A DNA stretch of 64,000 nt from positions 62,001 through 126,000 of the forward strand of contig NZ_QDKM01000004.1 in the NCBI RefSeq assembly GCF_003076755.1. The letters are read 5' to 3'. Shown one piece after another: positions 26,034 through 35,001 of the stretch. Position numbers and translations under genes: made by a program. The notes beneath the pieces are model-generated. The model searched no databases. It was not told the DNA's origin and saw only the letters and a program-made list of their open reading frames with translations. Source of the stretch: Pararhodobacter oceanensis (GTDB lineage Bacteria; Pseudomonadota; Alphaproteobacteria; Rhodobacterales; Rhodobacteraceae). The stretch's first letter is position 1; every line of letters begins with the position of its first letter.

Positions 26034-26927
26034 ATGCCCACGCCGATCTTATTGATCCTCTCTGCCGCCGGTTTTGGCGCCTCGCCGCTGTTGATCGCGC
26101 TGAATGTCGAGCATTTCCCGCCCTGGACGCTGGCGGCGCTGCGCTCGGCTTTGGGGTTGCCCTTGTTAATCATCATTGCAGGGCTCAGCGGCCCGCAGCG
26201 GCGGCTTGATGCCCATGATTTGCTGACCGGAGTGGTCGGCGGCGTGCTGGTCGTCGCGGTGCCCTTCGTCAGCATGGCGGCGGGGATGCAATATATCCCC
26301 TCGGGTATGGGCGGGATGCTCTATGCGACGATGCCGCTGTTCACCTTGGCGCTGGCAGCGGTGTTTTTACGCGATGAACCGGCGACGCTGGAACAGGTGT
26401 TGCGGATTATCGCCGGCATCCTTGGCGTGGCGCTGATCGCCGCGCCCGCGCTTTTGGGTGGCGGCTTGCAAGAGGCCGGTTTGGGGACCGCGTTAACCCT
26501 GATTTCGCCGCTGAGCTATGCTGCGGGCAATGTCTGGTTCCGGCGGCGGCGCAAAATGCAGCCCTTCATGCTCTCGGCGCTGATGTTCGCGGTCGGCACG
26601 CTGACGGTCTGGCCGCTGGCGCTCGTGTTTGACGGGGCGGTATCGGTGGAGCCCTCACCCTATGTGCTGGCGATTCTGGCCGGATTGGTGGTGCTGGCAA
26701 CGATCGCACCGAACCTGTTCAACTATGCTTTGGTGCAGCAGGCGGGCGCCAATCACGCGGCTCTGGCGATGTTCCTGATGCCGGGCTTCGCGGTGGTGTT
26801 CGGCTTTATCTTCAATGCCGAGAGGCTGCCGCTGCTGACCTTTGTCGGGCTGGGCTTGGTGATCGGGGCGTCGACCGCGCGGCTGCCGAAATGGCTGCGG
26901 GCAGGGCACTTGGCGCGGGTCTCGTAG
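26034..26927 (+). CDS. EamA/DMT-family permease
   Basis: 297 aa with about ten predicted membrane helices in two EamA repeats (residues ~5-135 and ~150-287). GGMLYATMPLFTLALAAVFLRDE closes the first repeat and NHAALAMFLMPGFAVVFGFI the second, both typical of drug/metabolite exporters. Substrate not predictable. Stands alone; the 194-bp upstream spacer shows nothing except a weakly similar copy of the GATATTT intergenic tail near 25902. Confidence 0.85.
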   Translation: MPTPILLILSAAGFGASPLLIALNVEHFPPWTLAALRSALGLPLLIIIAGLSGPQRRLDAHDLLTGVVGGVLVVAVPFVSMAAGMQYIPSGMGGMLYATMPLFTLALAAVFLRDEPATLEQVLRIIAGILGVALIAAPALLGGGLQEAGLGTALTLISPLSYAAGNVWFRRRRKMQPFMLSALMFAVGTLTVWPLALVFDGAVSVEPSPYVLAILAGLVVLATIAPNLFNYALVQQAGANHAALAMFLMPGFAVVFGFIFNAERLPLLTFVGLGLVIGASTARLPKWLRAGHLARVS

Positions 26928-27072
26928 CTGTTCATCCGGGGTTAACCTTTGGCGCGCAGGATGACAGAGGGGCGCCGACGCGCGCGATGGCCAAACGCGC
27001 GGTTCTGGCGTAGATCACATGCGAGGGATGAGGCGTGCCGTTTTGCGCCGCCGTTAAGCATGAGAGTTGAGA

Positions 27073-27963
27073 ATGATCCGACCCGATGTGCGTTGGGCCT
27101 TTGCCCGCTACCGCGCGATTGACCATCATTTGCCCCGCGCCGAAGGCTTCCCCAAGGCGCCGGAGGTCTTGCCCGATCTGGGCGCGATTACTGAGCGTTA
27201 TGAGGGGTTTATCCTTGATGCCTTTGGCGTGTTGAACGTCGGCGGCACGGTGATCGCGACAGCCGTGGAGCGGATTGCGCAGATCCGCGCGGCGGGTAAA
27301 CGGCTGGTGGTCCTGACCAATGGCGCCAGCCAGCCGCGCGAGGTGGCGCTGGCGAAATATCACCGCTGGGGGTTTGATTTCACCGCCGATGAGGTGATCG
27401 CCAGCCGTGATCTGGCGGCGGCGCATCTGGCCGCGCATCCGCTGACGCAGGGCGGTGTCTGGGCGGCGATCGGCCCCAAAGGCGCGCCGCTGGCGGATTT
27501 GCCGGGCGATGTGCGGGCGATTGACGATGATTTGCTGCGCGCGGCGGACGGGTTCCTGTTTCTGGGCTCGGAAGGTTGGACGGCGGCGCGGCAGGCGGCA
27601 TTGGTGGCGGCGCTGCAGGAGCGCCCGCGGCCAGTGATCTGCGCCAACCCCGATGTGATCGCCCCGCGCGAGACCGGGTTTACCTGGGAACCGGGGCATT
27701 TTGCGGCGGATTTGCCCGCGCCGGTGACGTTTTTCGGAAAACCCTTTGGCGGCGCCTTGCAAGCGGCTTTGACGCGGTTGGAACTGCCGGCAGAGCAGGC
27801 GGTGATGGTGGGCGACAGTCTGCACACCGATATTCTGGGCGGACGCGCGGCGGGCTGCGGCACCGCGCTGGTCGCCGGTCACGGATTTTTCGCCGGTCAT
27901 GACCCGATGCCCTTTATCCGCGCCACCGGTCTGGTGCCGGATGTGATTGCGTCGGTAACTTGA
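27073..27963 (+). CDS. HAD-superfamily class IIA hydrolase
   Basis: 296 aa from ATG 27073 (MIRPDVRW). HAD motif I is FILDAFGVL, in which the second Asp of DxD is Phe, as in the TIGR01459 subgroup; motif II is VVLTNGA; motif III/IV are FFGKPFG and MVGDSLHTDILGG. Probably a phosphatase or NagD-like protein with unknown substrate. Missing second Asp may alter phosphatase activity. Convergent with the MttB-family gene, 31 bases apart. Confidence 0.85.
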   Translation: MIRPDVRWAFARYRAIDHHLPRAEGFPKAPEVLPDLGAITERYEGFILDAFGVLNVGGTVIATAVERIAQIRAAGKRLVVLTNGASQPREVALAKYHRWGFDFTADEVIASRDLAAAHLAAHPLTQGGVWAAIGPKGAPLADLPGDVRAIDDDLLRAADGFLFLGSEGWTAARQAALVAALQERPRPVICANPDVIAPRETGFTWEPGHFAADLPAPVTFFGKPFGGALQAALTRLELPAEQAVMVGDSLHTDILGGRAAGCGTALVAGHGFFAGHDPMPFIRATGLVPDVIASVT

Positions 27964-27994
27964 GTTAACCGGTTAATTTGTCCCGCCGTTAAGG

Positions 27995-29566
27995 TTAAAA
28001 ATCGGTCGGCGCGCCGCCCTCGGCTTTGCGGCGGGCGACGTAATCGGCAAGTTCCTCGCGGATGCTTTCATCCATTGTCGGGGGCTCGAAATTATCGACA
28101 ATTCCGCGGTAGATGCGGTGCGCGCGCTCGGGGGTGTCGACGGCGCCGTCCGCTTCCCATGCCTCGTAGTTGCGCCAGTCGCTGGCGATCGGGCTGTAGA
28201 AGGCGTCGGTATAGCGCGCTTGGGTGTGGGCGCAGCCGAAGTAATGGCCGTTGGGGCCGACTTCGGTGATGGCCGAAAGCGCGATATCCTCGGGGGTTGT
28301 GGCAAAAGTCGCGGGCTCGAAATAGCGCTGGATCATCTGTAACACCTCGCAATCCATGACGAATTTCTCGGGGCTGGCGATCAAGCCGCCCTCGAGCCAA
28401 CCGGCGGCGTGATAGACCATATTGGTGCCCGATTGCACTGCGGCCCACAGGCTGTTCGAGGTCTCCCACATTGCCTGCGCATCGGGAATATTGGCGGTGC
28501 AAACGCCCGAGGAGCGTAGCGGCAACCCGTAAAACCGCGCCAATTGGCCGGTGATCTGGGTCGCGCGCATGTATTCGGGCGTGCCAAAAGCGGGTGCGCC
28601 CGAGCGCATATCGACGTTCGAGGTGAAGGTGCCGATGCCGACCGGACAGCCCGGCGCGGCGTATTGCAACAGGGCAATCGCAGCGAGGCCCTCGGCGATC
28701 GACAAGGTTACCGCACCCGACATAGTGACCGGCGCCATCGCGCCTGCCAGCGTGAAGGGCGTGACCATCACCGGCTGCCCGCGCCGCGCCAGTCGCAGGG
28801 CGCCGTCGATCATCGGGAAATCATGTTTGAGCGGCGAAACAGAGTTAATATTGGTATACATGCGCGGGGCAGCGTTAAATTCGTCATCACTGAGCCCACC
28901 TGCGATCCGCACCATTTCCATCACATCCTCGACCCGCTCACGGCCCAGTGAATAGGCGTGGCAGGTCTTGTCGGTGAGGGTGAGTTTTTCGAACAGACAG
29001 TCGAGATGGCGCACCGACGGGTGGATGTCGATAGGCTCGACCGGGTAGCCGCCAGCGATATGGATGCAATTAAAGAACTGCGTCAACTTCATGAAATCTT
29101 TGAAGGTTTCAAAGTCGCCCGAGCGTTTGCCGCGGTGGATATCCCAGGAATTGGGCGGCGAGGAGACGTTGACAAAGACCATATGCTTGCCGCCGATGGT
29201 CACCGCACGGTCTGGGTTGCGCGGGGTGATGGTAAATTCGGTGGGCGCACGGGCGACCATCTCCATCACGAAATCCTCGCCCATGCGGACGTTGTTGCCG
29301 GTGACGCGGCAACCGGCGTCTTTGAGGATGGTTAACGCCTCGTCATTGAGGAACTCGATGCCGATGTTCTCAAGGATATGCATCGCGCCCTTATGGATCG
29401 CCTGCACCCCCTCGGTATCGACGGGTTCGGTGGGGCGATCAGGGTTAACGGGGATGCGCCACGGCATTTGTTCAAGGTGAAATCCCGTGGTGCGGCGCGC
29501 GTTGCCGCTGCGCCCGCCGGCGCGCCGGTTGGTTTTGCGCGCGGTGGTTGCGCTGTCATTGGCCAT
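27995..29566 (-). CDS. Trimethylamine-methyltransferase (MttB) family protein, non-pyrrolysine
   Basis: 523 aa. The N-terminal ~25 residues are basic and low-complexity, then an MTTB-family TIM barrel (ILENIGIEFLNDEALTILKD, VEDVMEMVRIAGGLSDDEFN, MVYHAAGWLEGGLIASPEKF, CAHTQARYTDAFYSP). The frame is read through without an in-frame amber, so it belongs to the non-Pyl MttB superfamily, whose studied members (MtgB, MtpB) demethylate quaternary amines such as glycine or proline betaine onto a corrinoid protein. No corrinoid protein or reactivase gene is in the window. Placed beside the DMGDH and sarcosine oxidase genes, it probably acts on a methylated amine. Start ATG 29566. Confidence 0.88.
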   Translation of the reverse strand: MANDSATTARKTNRRAGGRSGNARRTTGFHLEQMPWRIPVNPDRPTEPVDTEGVQAIHKGAMHILENIGIEFLNDEALTILKDAGCRVTGNNVRMGEDFVMEMVARAPTEFTITPRNPDRAVTIGGKHMVFVNVSSPPNSWDIHRGKRSGDFETFKDFMKLTQFFNCIHIAGGYPVEPIDIHPSVRHLDCLFEKLTLTDKTCHAYSLGRERVEDVMEMVRIAGGLSDDEFNAAPRMYTNINSVSPLKHDFPMIDGALRLARRGQPVMVTPFTLAGAMAPVTMSGAVTLSIAEGLAAIALLQYAAPGCPVGIGTFTSNVDMRSGAPAFGTPEYMRATQITGQLARFYGLPLRSSGVCTANIPDAQAMWETSNSLWAAVQSGTNMVYHAAGWLEGGLIASPEKFVMDCEVLQMIQRYFEPATFATTPEDIALSAITEVGPNGHYFGCAHTQARYTDAFYSPIASDWRNYEAWEADGAVDTPERAHRIYRGIVDNFEPPTMDESIREELADYVARRKAEGGAPTDF

Positions 29567-29705
29567 GGCTGCCCTCTTGGTTGCGCCCGAATATGCTATG
29601 AGCGTAGTCGGCGGGGCGTCGCGCGGGCAATGGGTGACTTGTGCACACAGTTGGGGAGTTTGGGCGACAGCAGGTTGAGGGGCGTTTCGCCCGACGAGCA
29701 GCGTC

Positions 29706-29743
29706 GGGCAGCGCCGAACCGACCCCACGGGTCGGCGCTGCCC
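29706..29743 (+). repeat. Long-hairpin intergenic repeat, copy 5 (short form)
   Basis: GGGCAGCGCCGA (29706-29717) pairs perfectly with TCGGCGCTGCCC (29732-29743); an inner CCGACCC/GGGTCGG hairpin can form instead. Arms resemble copy 1 (GGGCAGCCCCCGA). Lies just past the stop of the XRE gene. Confidence 0.6.
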
Positions 29744-29773
29744 TCGTTCTTTGGGCGAAGCCGTGGGAGTGAG

Positions 29774-30616
29774 TCAGTCGTCCGTCACCTGTAATGCGCG
29801 GACCCAGCGGGCGGCGTCATGGGCGTTGATCTGGGCGTGGCGGATTTGCGAATCGAAGGCGTGCGCGAGGTCATGGACGAGTTGTTTCGAGCGAACCAAG
29901 AGGTAGATTTCGCCGGCGTAGATCGCCGCGTGATTATAGCCGAAGACGGTCATCGGCGGGGCGAAGCGTTTGCGGTCGTCATAGAGATACATCCGAAACG
30001 CGGGGTATAGCTCATCCAGCGTGGCGGCGATATGGGCGAGTTGTTCGGCGCGGTCGGCGGCGGGAAGGCCCTGCCAGATGCCTTGGCCACGTGCGAATAA
30101 CTCGAGTGTTTGCAGGGGCATACACATCTCGATATCGGATTCCGGCATGCGCGAGAAATGCAACCGACTGTCGGTCTGGCGCTGCAAGCGGCGTTGTTCT
30201 TGCTGTGAAGATTGCGCCTGAAAACTGATCACCGCCGGGGTGCGCATCAGATCGGGGAGTTTGGCGGGGACATAGCGGACCTTTTGGCCGGTGGATTCGA
30301 AATGCCAGCGCTCCATCGCGGTGCGGTTTTCTTCATCGAGGGCTTGTTCGGTTTCGACAGTGTTGCGCGCCTGACTGGCGACGCCGCGGTCATCGGTCAT
30401 GCCCAAGAGCCAATCGGTGGAAACCTGAAATCGCTGCGCGAGGGCAAGGAGAGTTTCGGCCCGTGGCAGGCGAGGATTTTGGCCCGAGGAGAGCTGCGAG
30501 AGGGCCGAACGGTCGATGCCGATGGCCTGCGCAAAGCCGGTTTGCGTAAGATTGGATTGCAGTTGCAACTGCGCGAGGCGGGTGCGGAAGACCTCGGCGG
30601 TTTGACGTTTGGCCAT
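29774..30616 (-). CDS. XRE-family transcriptional regulator with unknown C-terminal domain
   Basis: 280 aa from ATG 30616 (GGGGGC before it). The HTH is at about residues 10-70 (RLAQLQLQSNLTQTGFAQAI, RSALSQLSSGQNPRLPRAET), followed by a ~200-residue domain I do not recognise, with RFAPPMTVFGYNHAAIYAGE near the end as its most distinctive part. Divergent from the desaturase-like/DMGDH operon across a 156-bp promoter region, and downstream neighbour of the MttB-family gene, so it probably controls this catabolic region. Confidence 0.82.
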   Translation of the reverse strand: MAKRQTAEVFRTRLAQLQLQSNLTQTGFAQAIGIDRSALSQLSSGQNPRLPRAETLLALAQRFQVSTDWLLGMTDDRGVASQARNTVETEQALDEENRTAMERWHFESTGQKVRYVPAKLPDLMRTPAVISFQAQSSQQEQRRLQRQTDSRLHFSRMPESDIEMCMPLQTLELFARGQGIWQGLPAADRAEQLAHIAATLDELYPAFRMYLYDDRKRFAPPMTVFGYNHAAIYAGEIYLLVRSKQLVHDLAHAFDSQIRHAQINAHDAARWVRALQVTDD

Positions 30617-30641
30617 ATATGCCCCCTTTGGTTTGCGCAGA

Positions 30642-30690
30642 ATAGTAGGCATTTGTGACCATAGGCGTCAATTCTTCAGTTTAATGACGT
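30642..30690 (-). promoter_or_regulatory. Promoter and dyad between the XRE regulator and desaturase genes
   Basis: Toward the regulator, TTGACG (30671-30666) and TACTAT (30647-30642) are 18 bases apart, a good sigma70 promoter 26 bases before its ATG. Overlapping the -35 is an inverted repeat GCGTCA N14 TGACGT (30665-30690), a candidate operator for both divergent units. Confidence 0.5.
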
Positions 30691-30772
30691 CTAAACGCGC
30701 CTTGATCCCGTGAGGGATGCGCCGAGAATGGCGCTGTGCGGGCCGCGACAGCGGTGCAACCTCGGAGACATG

Positions 30773-31675
30773 ATGCGAATTGAGTGGCCAACCATTGGCT
30801 TGATCCTTCTGTGCTATACGCTGTGGCTGAGCGTGGGGTTTTACCTTTGGCCGGTTTTACCGGTGCTGGCATTAACCATAATGGCCTTATTGGGGGCGTT
30901 GCATTCATCATTGGTGCATGAATGTTTGCACGGGCATCCGACGCGGCACCGGTTGCTGAATGAGGCATTGGTGGCGCTGCCGTTGACGTGGTTGCATGCC
31001 TACCGGCGCTATAAGGCGACGCATCTGGCGCATCACAATGACGCGCGGTTGACCGATCCGATGGAGGACCCCGAGAGCTATTATGTGGCGCGCTGGGAAT
31101 ACCAGCGGATGCCGCGGGTATTGCGGGGCGTGCTATGGGTGAATAACACGCTGATCGGGCGGATGGCGCTGGGGCCTTGGTTAGCAGGATTTGCGTTTAT
31201 TGCCAGTGAGTTGCGGTTGGTGCGCGAAGATGCGCAGGGGGTGCGGCTGGCTTGGGCGCTGCATCTGCCGGCGCTGGTGGTGGTGCTGGCGCTGATCATG
31301 GCGATGGGCATTCCGCTGTGGCTTTATTTGCTGGCGGTCTGCTGGCCGGCGATGGCGCTGATTTCCTTGCGGACCTTTGCCGAGCACCAGTGGCATGAGG
31401 CGCCGGGGGGGCGGACGATCATTGTCGAACGCTCGCCGCTGGCCTGGCTGTTTTTGCACAACAACCTGCATATTGTGCATCACCGCGAGCCGCGGGCGCC
31501 GTGGTATGAGCTGCCGCGGCTTTATGCGGAGCGGCGGGCGTATTGGCAGGACGTTAACCAAGGTTATGTGTTTCCCAATTACTGGGCGCTGTGGCGGCGA
31601 TACGGGGTGATGCCCAAGGAGCCGGTGGCGCATCCGGCACTGCGGTTCGAGCCTCCGGTGGATGCGGCGGAATGA
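30773..31675 (+). CDS. Membrane fatty-acid desaturase-like protein
   Basis: 300 aa, diiron membrane desaturase/hydroxylase fold. Three His boxes are intact: HECLHGH (49-55), HLAHH (84-88) and HNNLHIVHH near residue 230, with membrane segments at about 8-45 and 130-205. The stop overlaps the next gene (ATGA), linking it to a PhnD-like protein and a DMGDH-type flavoprotein; this makes hydroxylation or demethylation of a small amine more plausible than acyl desaturation, by context only. ATG 30773 chosen, with GGAG 6 bases before it; ATG 30770 also possible. Confidence 0.85.
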   Translation: MRIEWPTIGLILLCYTLWLSVGFYLWPVLPVLALTIMALLGALHSSLVHECLHGHPTRHRLLNEALVALPLTWLHAYRRYKATHLAHHNDARLTDPMEDPESYYVARWEYQRMPRVLRGVLWVNNTLIGRMALGPWLAGFAFIASELRLVREDAQGVRLAWALHLPALVVVLALIMAMGIPLWLYLLAVCWPAMALISLRTFAEHQWHEAPGGRTIIVERSPLAWLFLHNNLHIVHHREPRAPWYELPRLYAERRAYWQDVNQGYVFPNYWALWRRYGVMPKEPVAHPALRFEPPVDAAE

Positions 31676-32415
31676 GGCGCGCGGCGCTGCCGATGTATGA
31701 CTGGCCCGAGGCGCGCGGCGAGTCGCTTGCGTTTTGGCGCGGGGTGCGGGCGAATATGCAGGGGGAGGCGCCGGGCGTTGATTTGCCCGAGGCGCTGGAG
31801 GTTCTGGATTGGGAGGGCGTGCAGGCGCTCTGGCGTGATCCGGCAATGGTGTTCAGCCAGACTTGCTGGGGGCCGCTGTCATTAGGGTTAATCGAGCATG
31901 TCAAACCACTGGCGCAGCCGGAGTATTCCACGTTTGCAGGCGGGCGCGGGGTCTTTTACCGCTCGGCGCTGATTGCGCGCGAGGGGGAAGCGCTTGCGGT
32001 GCCCGAGACGCCCGAGACGCCCGAGGCGGCGCTGCCCGAGGATCTGCTGGCGGGGCGTATATTTGCTTACAATTCTAAGGATTCGCTTTCGGGATACCTC
32101 GGGCTTGCGCGCGATCTCGGTGCGGCGCCCGAGGTTTTCGCGCGCAGGACTGTAGCGACCGGGGGCCACCGCGCCTCGGTGCAGGCGGTGGCGGCGGGGC
32201 GCGCGGAGATCGCGGCGATTGATTGTCGCTCTTGGGCCATGGCGCAGCGTTATGAGCCTTGCGCGGCGGCGCTGACCGTGGTGGGCTGGACCTCGGAGCG
32301 TTTGGGGCTGCCCTATGTGACCAGCCGCAAAACCCCGGAGCATATCGCAGAGAGGCTGCGCAAGGCATTGATAACATTAGGGTGCTTGGAGGTGCCCGCA
32401 GGGAGGATGGAATGA
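31672..32415 (+). CDS. PhnD/SsuA-type substrate-binding protein without signal peptide
   Basis: 247 aa, periplasmic-binding-protein type II fold resembling phosphonate/phosphite-binding proteins: SLPMYD-like start (ALPMYDWPE), ALWRDPAMVFSQTCWGPLSL, GRIFAYNSKDSLSGY, VATGGHRASVQAVAAGRAEI, AAIDCRSWAM. No hydrophobic leader is present from ATG 31672, and none would be gained by an earlier start, which would read back into the desaturase gene. It therefore seems cytosolic and not an ABC transporter subunit; no permease or ATPase adjoins it. Starts and ends in 4-base overlaps with its neighbours, so its product is made together with them. Confidence 0.82.
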   Translation: MRRAALPMYDWPEARGESLAFWRGVRANMQGEAPGVDLPEALEVLDWEGVQALWRDPAMVFSQTCWGPLSLGLIEHVKPLAQPEYSTFAGGRGVFYRSALIAREGEALAVPETPETPEAALPEDLLAGRIFAYNSKDSLSGYLGLARDLGAAPEVFARRTVATGGHRASVQAVAAGRAEIAAIDCRSWAMAQRYEPCAAALTVVGWTSERLGLPYVTSRKTPEHIAERLRKALITLGCLEVPAGRME

Positions 32416-34961
32416 CGCGAACCTATCGGGCGGTGGTGATTGGCGGCGGTGTGGTCGGCTGTTCGGTGCTCTATCATCTGGCCAAAGCGGGCTGGACGGA
32501 TGTGCTGCTGATCGAGCGGTCCGAGTTGACTTCGGGGTCAAGCTGGCATGCGGCGGGGGGCTTTCATACGCTGAATGGTGATCCGAATGTGGCACGGCTG
32601 CAGGCCTATACGGTCTCGCTGTATGAGGAGTTGGAGCGGATTTCGGGCCAGTCCTGCGGGCTGCATCTGACCGGCGGCGTGATGATGGCCGATAGCACCG
32701 AGCGGATGGATTTCCTGCGCATGACCCATGCGCGCGGGCGGGCCTTGGGGATGGAGACCGAGCTGATCACCCCGCGCGAGGCGAAGGCGATGTTTCCGCT
32801 GATGGACGAGACGCAATTTGTCGGCGCGCTCTGGGATCCGGTCGAGGGGCATCTTGACCCGTCGGGGACGACGCACGCCTATGCGAAGGCCGCGAAAGTC
32901 TTGGGCGCCGAGATCGAATTGCGCAATCCGGTCAAGGACTTGACGCAGGACGCCGAGGGCATGTGGACGCTGCACACCGAGGGCGGCGAGATCCGCTGCG
33001 AGCATGTGGTGAACGCAGGCGGGCTTTGGGCGCGCGAGGTCGGGCGGATGGCGGGGCTGGAACTGCCGGTGCTGGCGATGGAGCATATGTATTTGCTCAC
33101 CGATGCGATGCCCGAGGTGCAGGAATTCAACGCCAAGACCGGCCGCGAATTGGTCGGAGTGATTGATTTCAAAGGCGAAATCTATACGCGGCAGGAGCGG
33201 GACGGTATCTTGCTGGGCACCTATGAGCGGGCGTGCAAACCGTGGTCGCCGGTGAACACGCCGTGGGATTTTGGCCATGAGTTGCTGGCGCCTGATCTTG
33301 ACCGGATCGCGCCGTCTCTAGAGGTCGGTTTCCGGCATTTTCCGGCGGTGGAGCGGGCGGGGATCAAACAGGTGATCAACGGCCCGTTTACCTTTGCGCC
33401 GGACGGCAATCCGCTGGTTGGGCCGGTGCGGGGGTTAACCAATTATTGGTCGGCCTGTGCGGTGATGGCGGGGTTTTCGCAGGGGGGCGGCGTCGGGCTG
33501 GTTTTGGCCAATTGGATGACCGAGGGCGATCCGGGCCATGATGTCTTTGGCATGGATGTCTCGCGGTTTGGCGACTGGGCGACGCTGCGCTACACCAACG
33601 CGAAAGTGCGCGAGAATTACGCGCGGCGGTTCTCGATTTCTTACCCGAATGAGGAGTTGCCGGCGGCGCGACCGGCGGAGACCACGCCGCTTTATGATCT
33701 GATGCGCGACACCAACCATGCGGTGATGGGCGATAGCTGGGGGCTGGAAACGCCCTTATGGTTCGCCCCTTCGGCGCAGGAGGCGCATGATGTGCTGTCC
33801 TTCCACCGGTCGAATGATTTCGAGCATATCGGCAATGAAGTGCGCGGGGTGCGCGAGCGCGTGGGCGTGACCGAGATCGCCAATTTCGCCAAATACGAGG
33901 TGACAGGGCCCGGCGCCGAGGCGTGGCTGGATCACCTGATGACCAACACGATGCCGCGGCTCGGGCGGCTGGTGCTGACGCCGATGCTCAATGAGGCGGG
34001 CAAGCTGATCGGGGATTTCACCATCGCCAAAGCGGGCGAAGAGCGGTTTATGGTCTGGGGGTCCTTGGGGGCCTCGGTTTACCATATGCGCTGGTTCGAG
34101 CAGCATCTGCCCGAGGATGGCTCGGTGACTTTGCACCGGTTCCATATGGATCTGGTTGGGCTGTCGATTTGCGGGCCTTATGCGCGCGAGGTTTTGGCGG
34201 AATTGGTCGATGAGGACGTCTCGAATGCGGCGTTCCGCTTCATGGATTACCGCGAGATGGATGTGGCGGGGGCGCCGTGCATGGTGAACAGGATCACCTA
34301 TTCGGGCGATCTGGGCTATGAAATCTGGATGAAACCAGCGGCGCAGCGGCGGGTCTATTGCGCGATCAAAGCCGCGGGCAAGGCGCATGGGATCGTCGAT
34401 TTCGGCATGCGGGCGCTGTTGTCGATGCGGTTGGAGAAGAATTTCCCCACATGGTTTGCCGAGTTACGCCCGATTTACGGGGCTTATGAGGGCGGGATGG
34501 AGCGGTTCGTGAAGCTGCAAAAGCCCGCGTTTATTGGCCAAGCGGCGGCTGTGGCCGAGCGTGATGCGGGACCGAGGCTGCGGCGCGTGTCGCTGGTGAT
34601 CGAGGCGGATACGGCGGATGTGATTGGCGATGAGCCGATCTGGGCGCGGGTTGGCGAGGAGGATTTCGGCACAATCAGCCCGCCGCATGGTTACGGCGCG
34701 GTGCGCTTTGATCTGCACGGCGAGGAGGTGGCCAAACCCGACCCCGCCCGCGACGGCGACTGGCGGGTGGTCGGCTGGGTGACCTCGGGCGGTTACGGGC
34801 ATTCGGTGCGGCTCTCATTGGCGCAGGGGTATATTCCGGCGGCCTTGGCCGAGCGTGGCGAGGAGGGGCTGTTCGAGGTGGAAATCTTAGGCGAGCGGCT
34901 TGCGGCAAGGATTGCGCTGGAACCGCCGTTTGATCCTGCAGGGGAGAAGATGCGCGGCTGA
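32412..34961 (+). CDS. FAD-dependent dimethylglycine/sarcosine dehydrogenase-like protein with GcvT domains
   Basis: 849 aa, length of DMGDH/SARDH enzymes. N-terminal DAO domain with dinucleotide motif VVIGGGVVGCSVLYHLAKAG and SGSSWHAAGG, in which H46 is the expected covalent FAD attachment residue. Then an FAO_M linker, a GcvT aminomethyltransferase domain from ~430 (tetrahydrofolate binding; LSICGPYAREVLAELVDEDV, GYEIWMKP) and GcvT C-terminal barrel (RVVGWVTSGGYGHSVRLSLA). Such enzymes oxidatively demethylate N-methyl amines and pass formaldehyde to THF. Third gene of a fully overlapping trio. Which N-methyl compound it uses is unknown. Confidence 0.9.
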   Translation: MTRTYRAVVIGGGVVGCSVLYHLAKAGWTDVLLIERSELTSGSSWHAAGGFHTLNGDPNVARLQAYTVSLYEELERISGQSCGLHLTGGVMMADSTERMDFLRMTHARGRALGMETELITPREAKAMFPLMDETQFVGALWDPVEGHLDPSGTTHAYAKAAKVLGAEIELRNPVKDLTQDAEGMWTLHTEGGEIRCEHVVNAGGLWAREVGRMAGLELPVLAMEHMYLLTDAMPEVQEFNAKTGRELVGVIDFKGEIYTRQERDGILLGTYERACKPWSPVNTPWDFGHELLAPDLDRIAPSLEVGFRHFPAVERAGIKQVINGPFTFAPDGNPLVGPVRGLTNYWSACAVMAGFSQGGGVGLVLANWMTEGDPGHDVFGMDVSRFGDWATLRYTNAKVRENYARRFSISYPNEELPAARPAETTPLYDLMRDTNHAVMGDSWGLETPLWFAPSAQEAHDVLSFHRSNDFEHIGNEVRGVRERVGVTEIANFAKYEVTGPGAEAWLDHLMTNTMPRLGRLVLTPMLNEAGKLIGDFTIAKAGEERFMVWGSLGASVYHMRWFEQHLPEDGSVTLHRFHMDLVGLSICGPYAREVLAELVDEDVSNAAFRFMDYREMDVAGAPCMVNRITYSGDLGYEIWMKPAAQRRVYCAIKAAGKAHGIVDFGMRALLSMRLEKNFPTWFAELRPIYGAYEGGMERFVKLQKPAFIGQAAAVAERDAGPRLRRVSLVIEADTADVIGDEPIWARVGEEDFGTISPPHGYGAVRFDLHGEEVAKPDPARDGDWRVVGWVTSGGYGHSVRLSLAQGYIPAALAERGEEGLFEVEILGERLAARIALEPPFDPAGEKMRG

Positions 34962-35001
34962 GTTTGGTTGGCTGGGTGTTTTGGGTGAGGGAGGCGGCGC
35001 T

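Noticed and set aside
27995-29566. Pyrrolysine-containing MttB
   Set aside because: The frame is continuous without any in-frame TAG, so it is a non-Pyl homolog.
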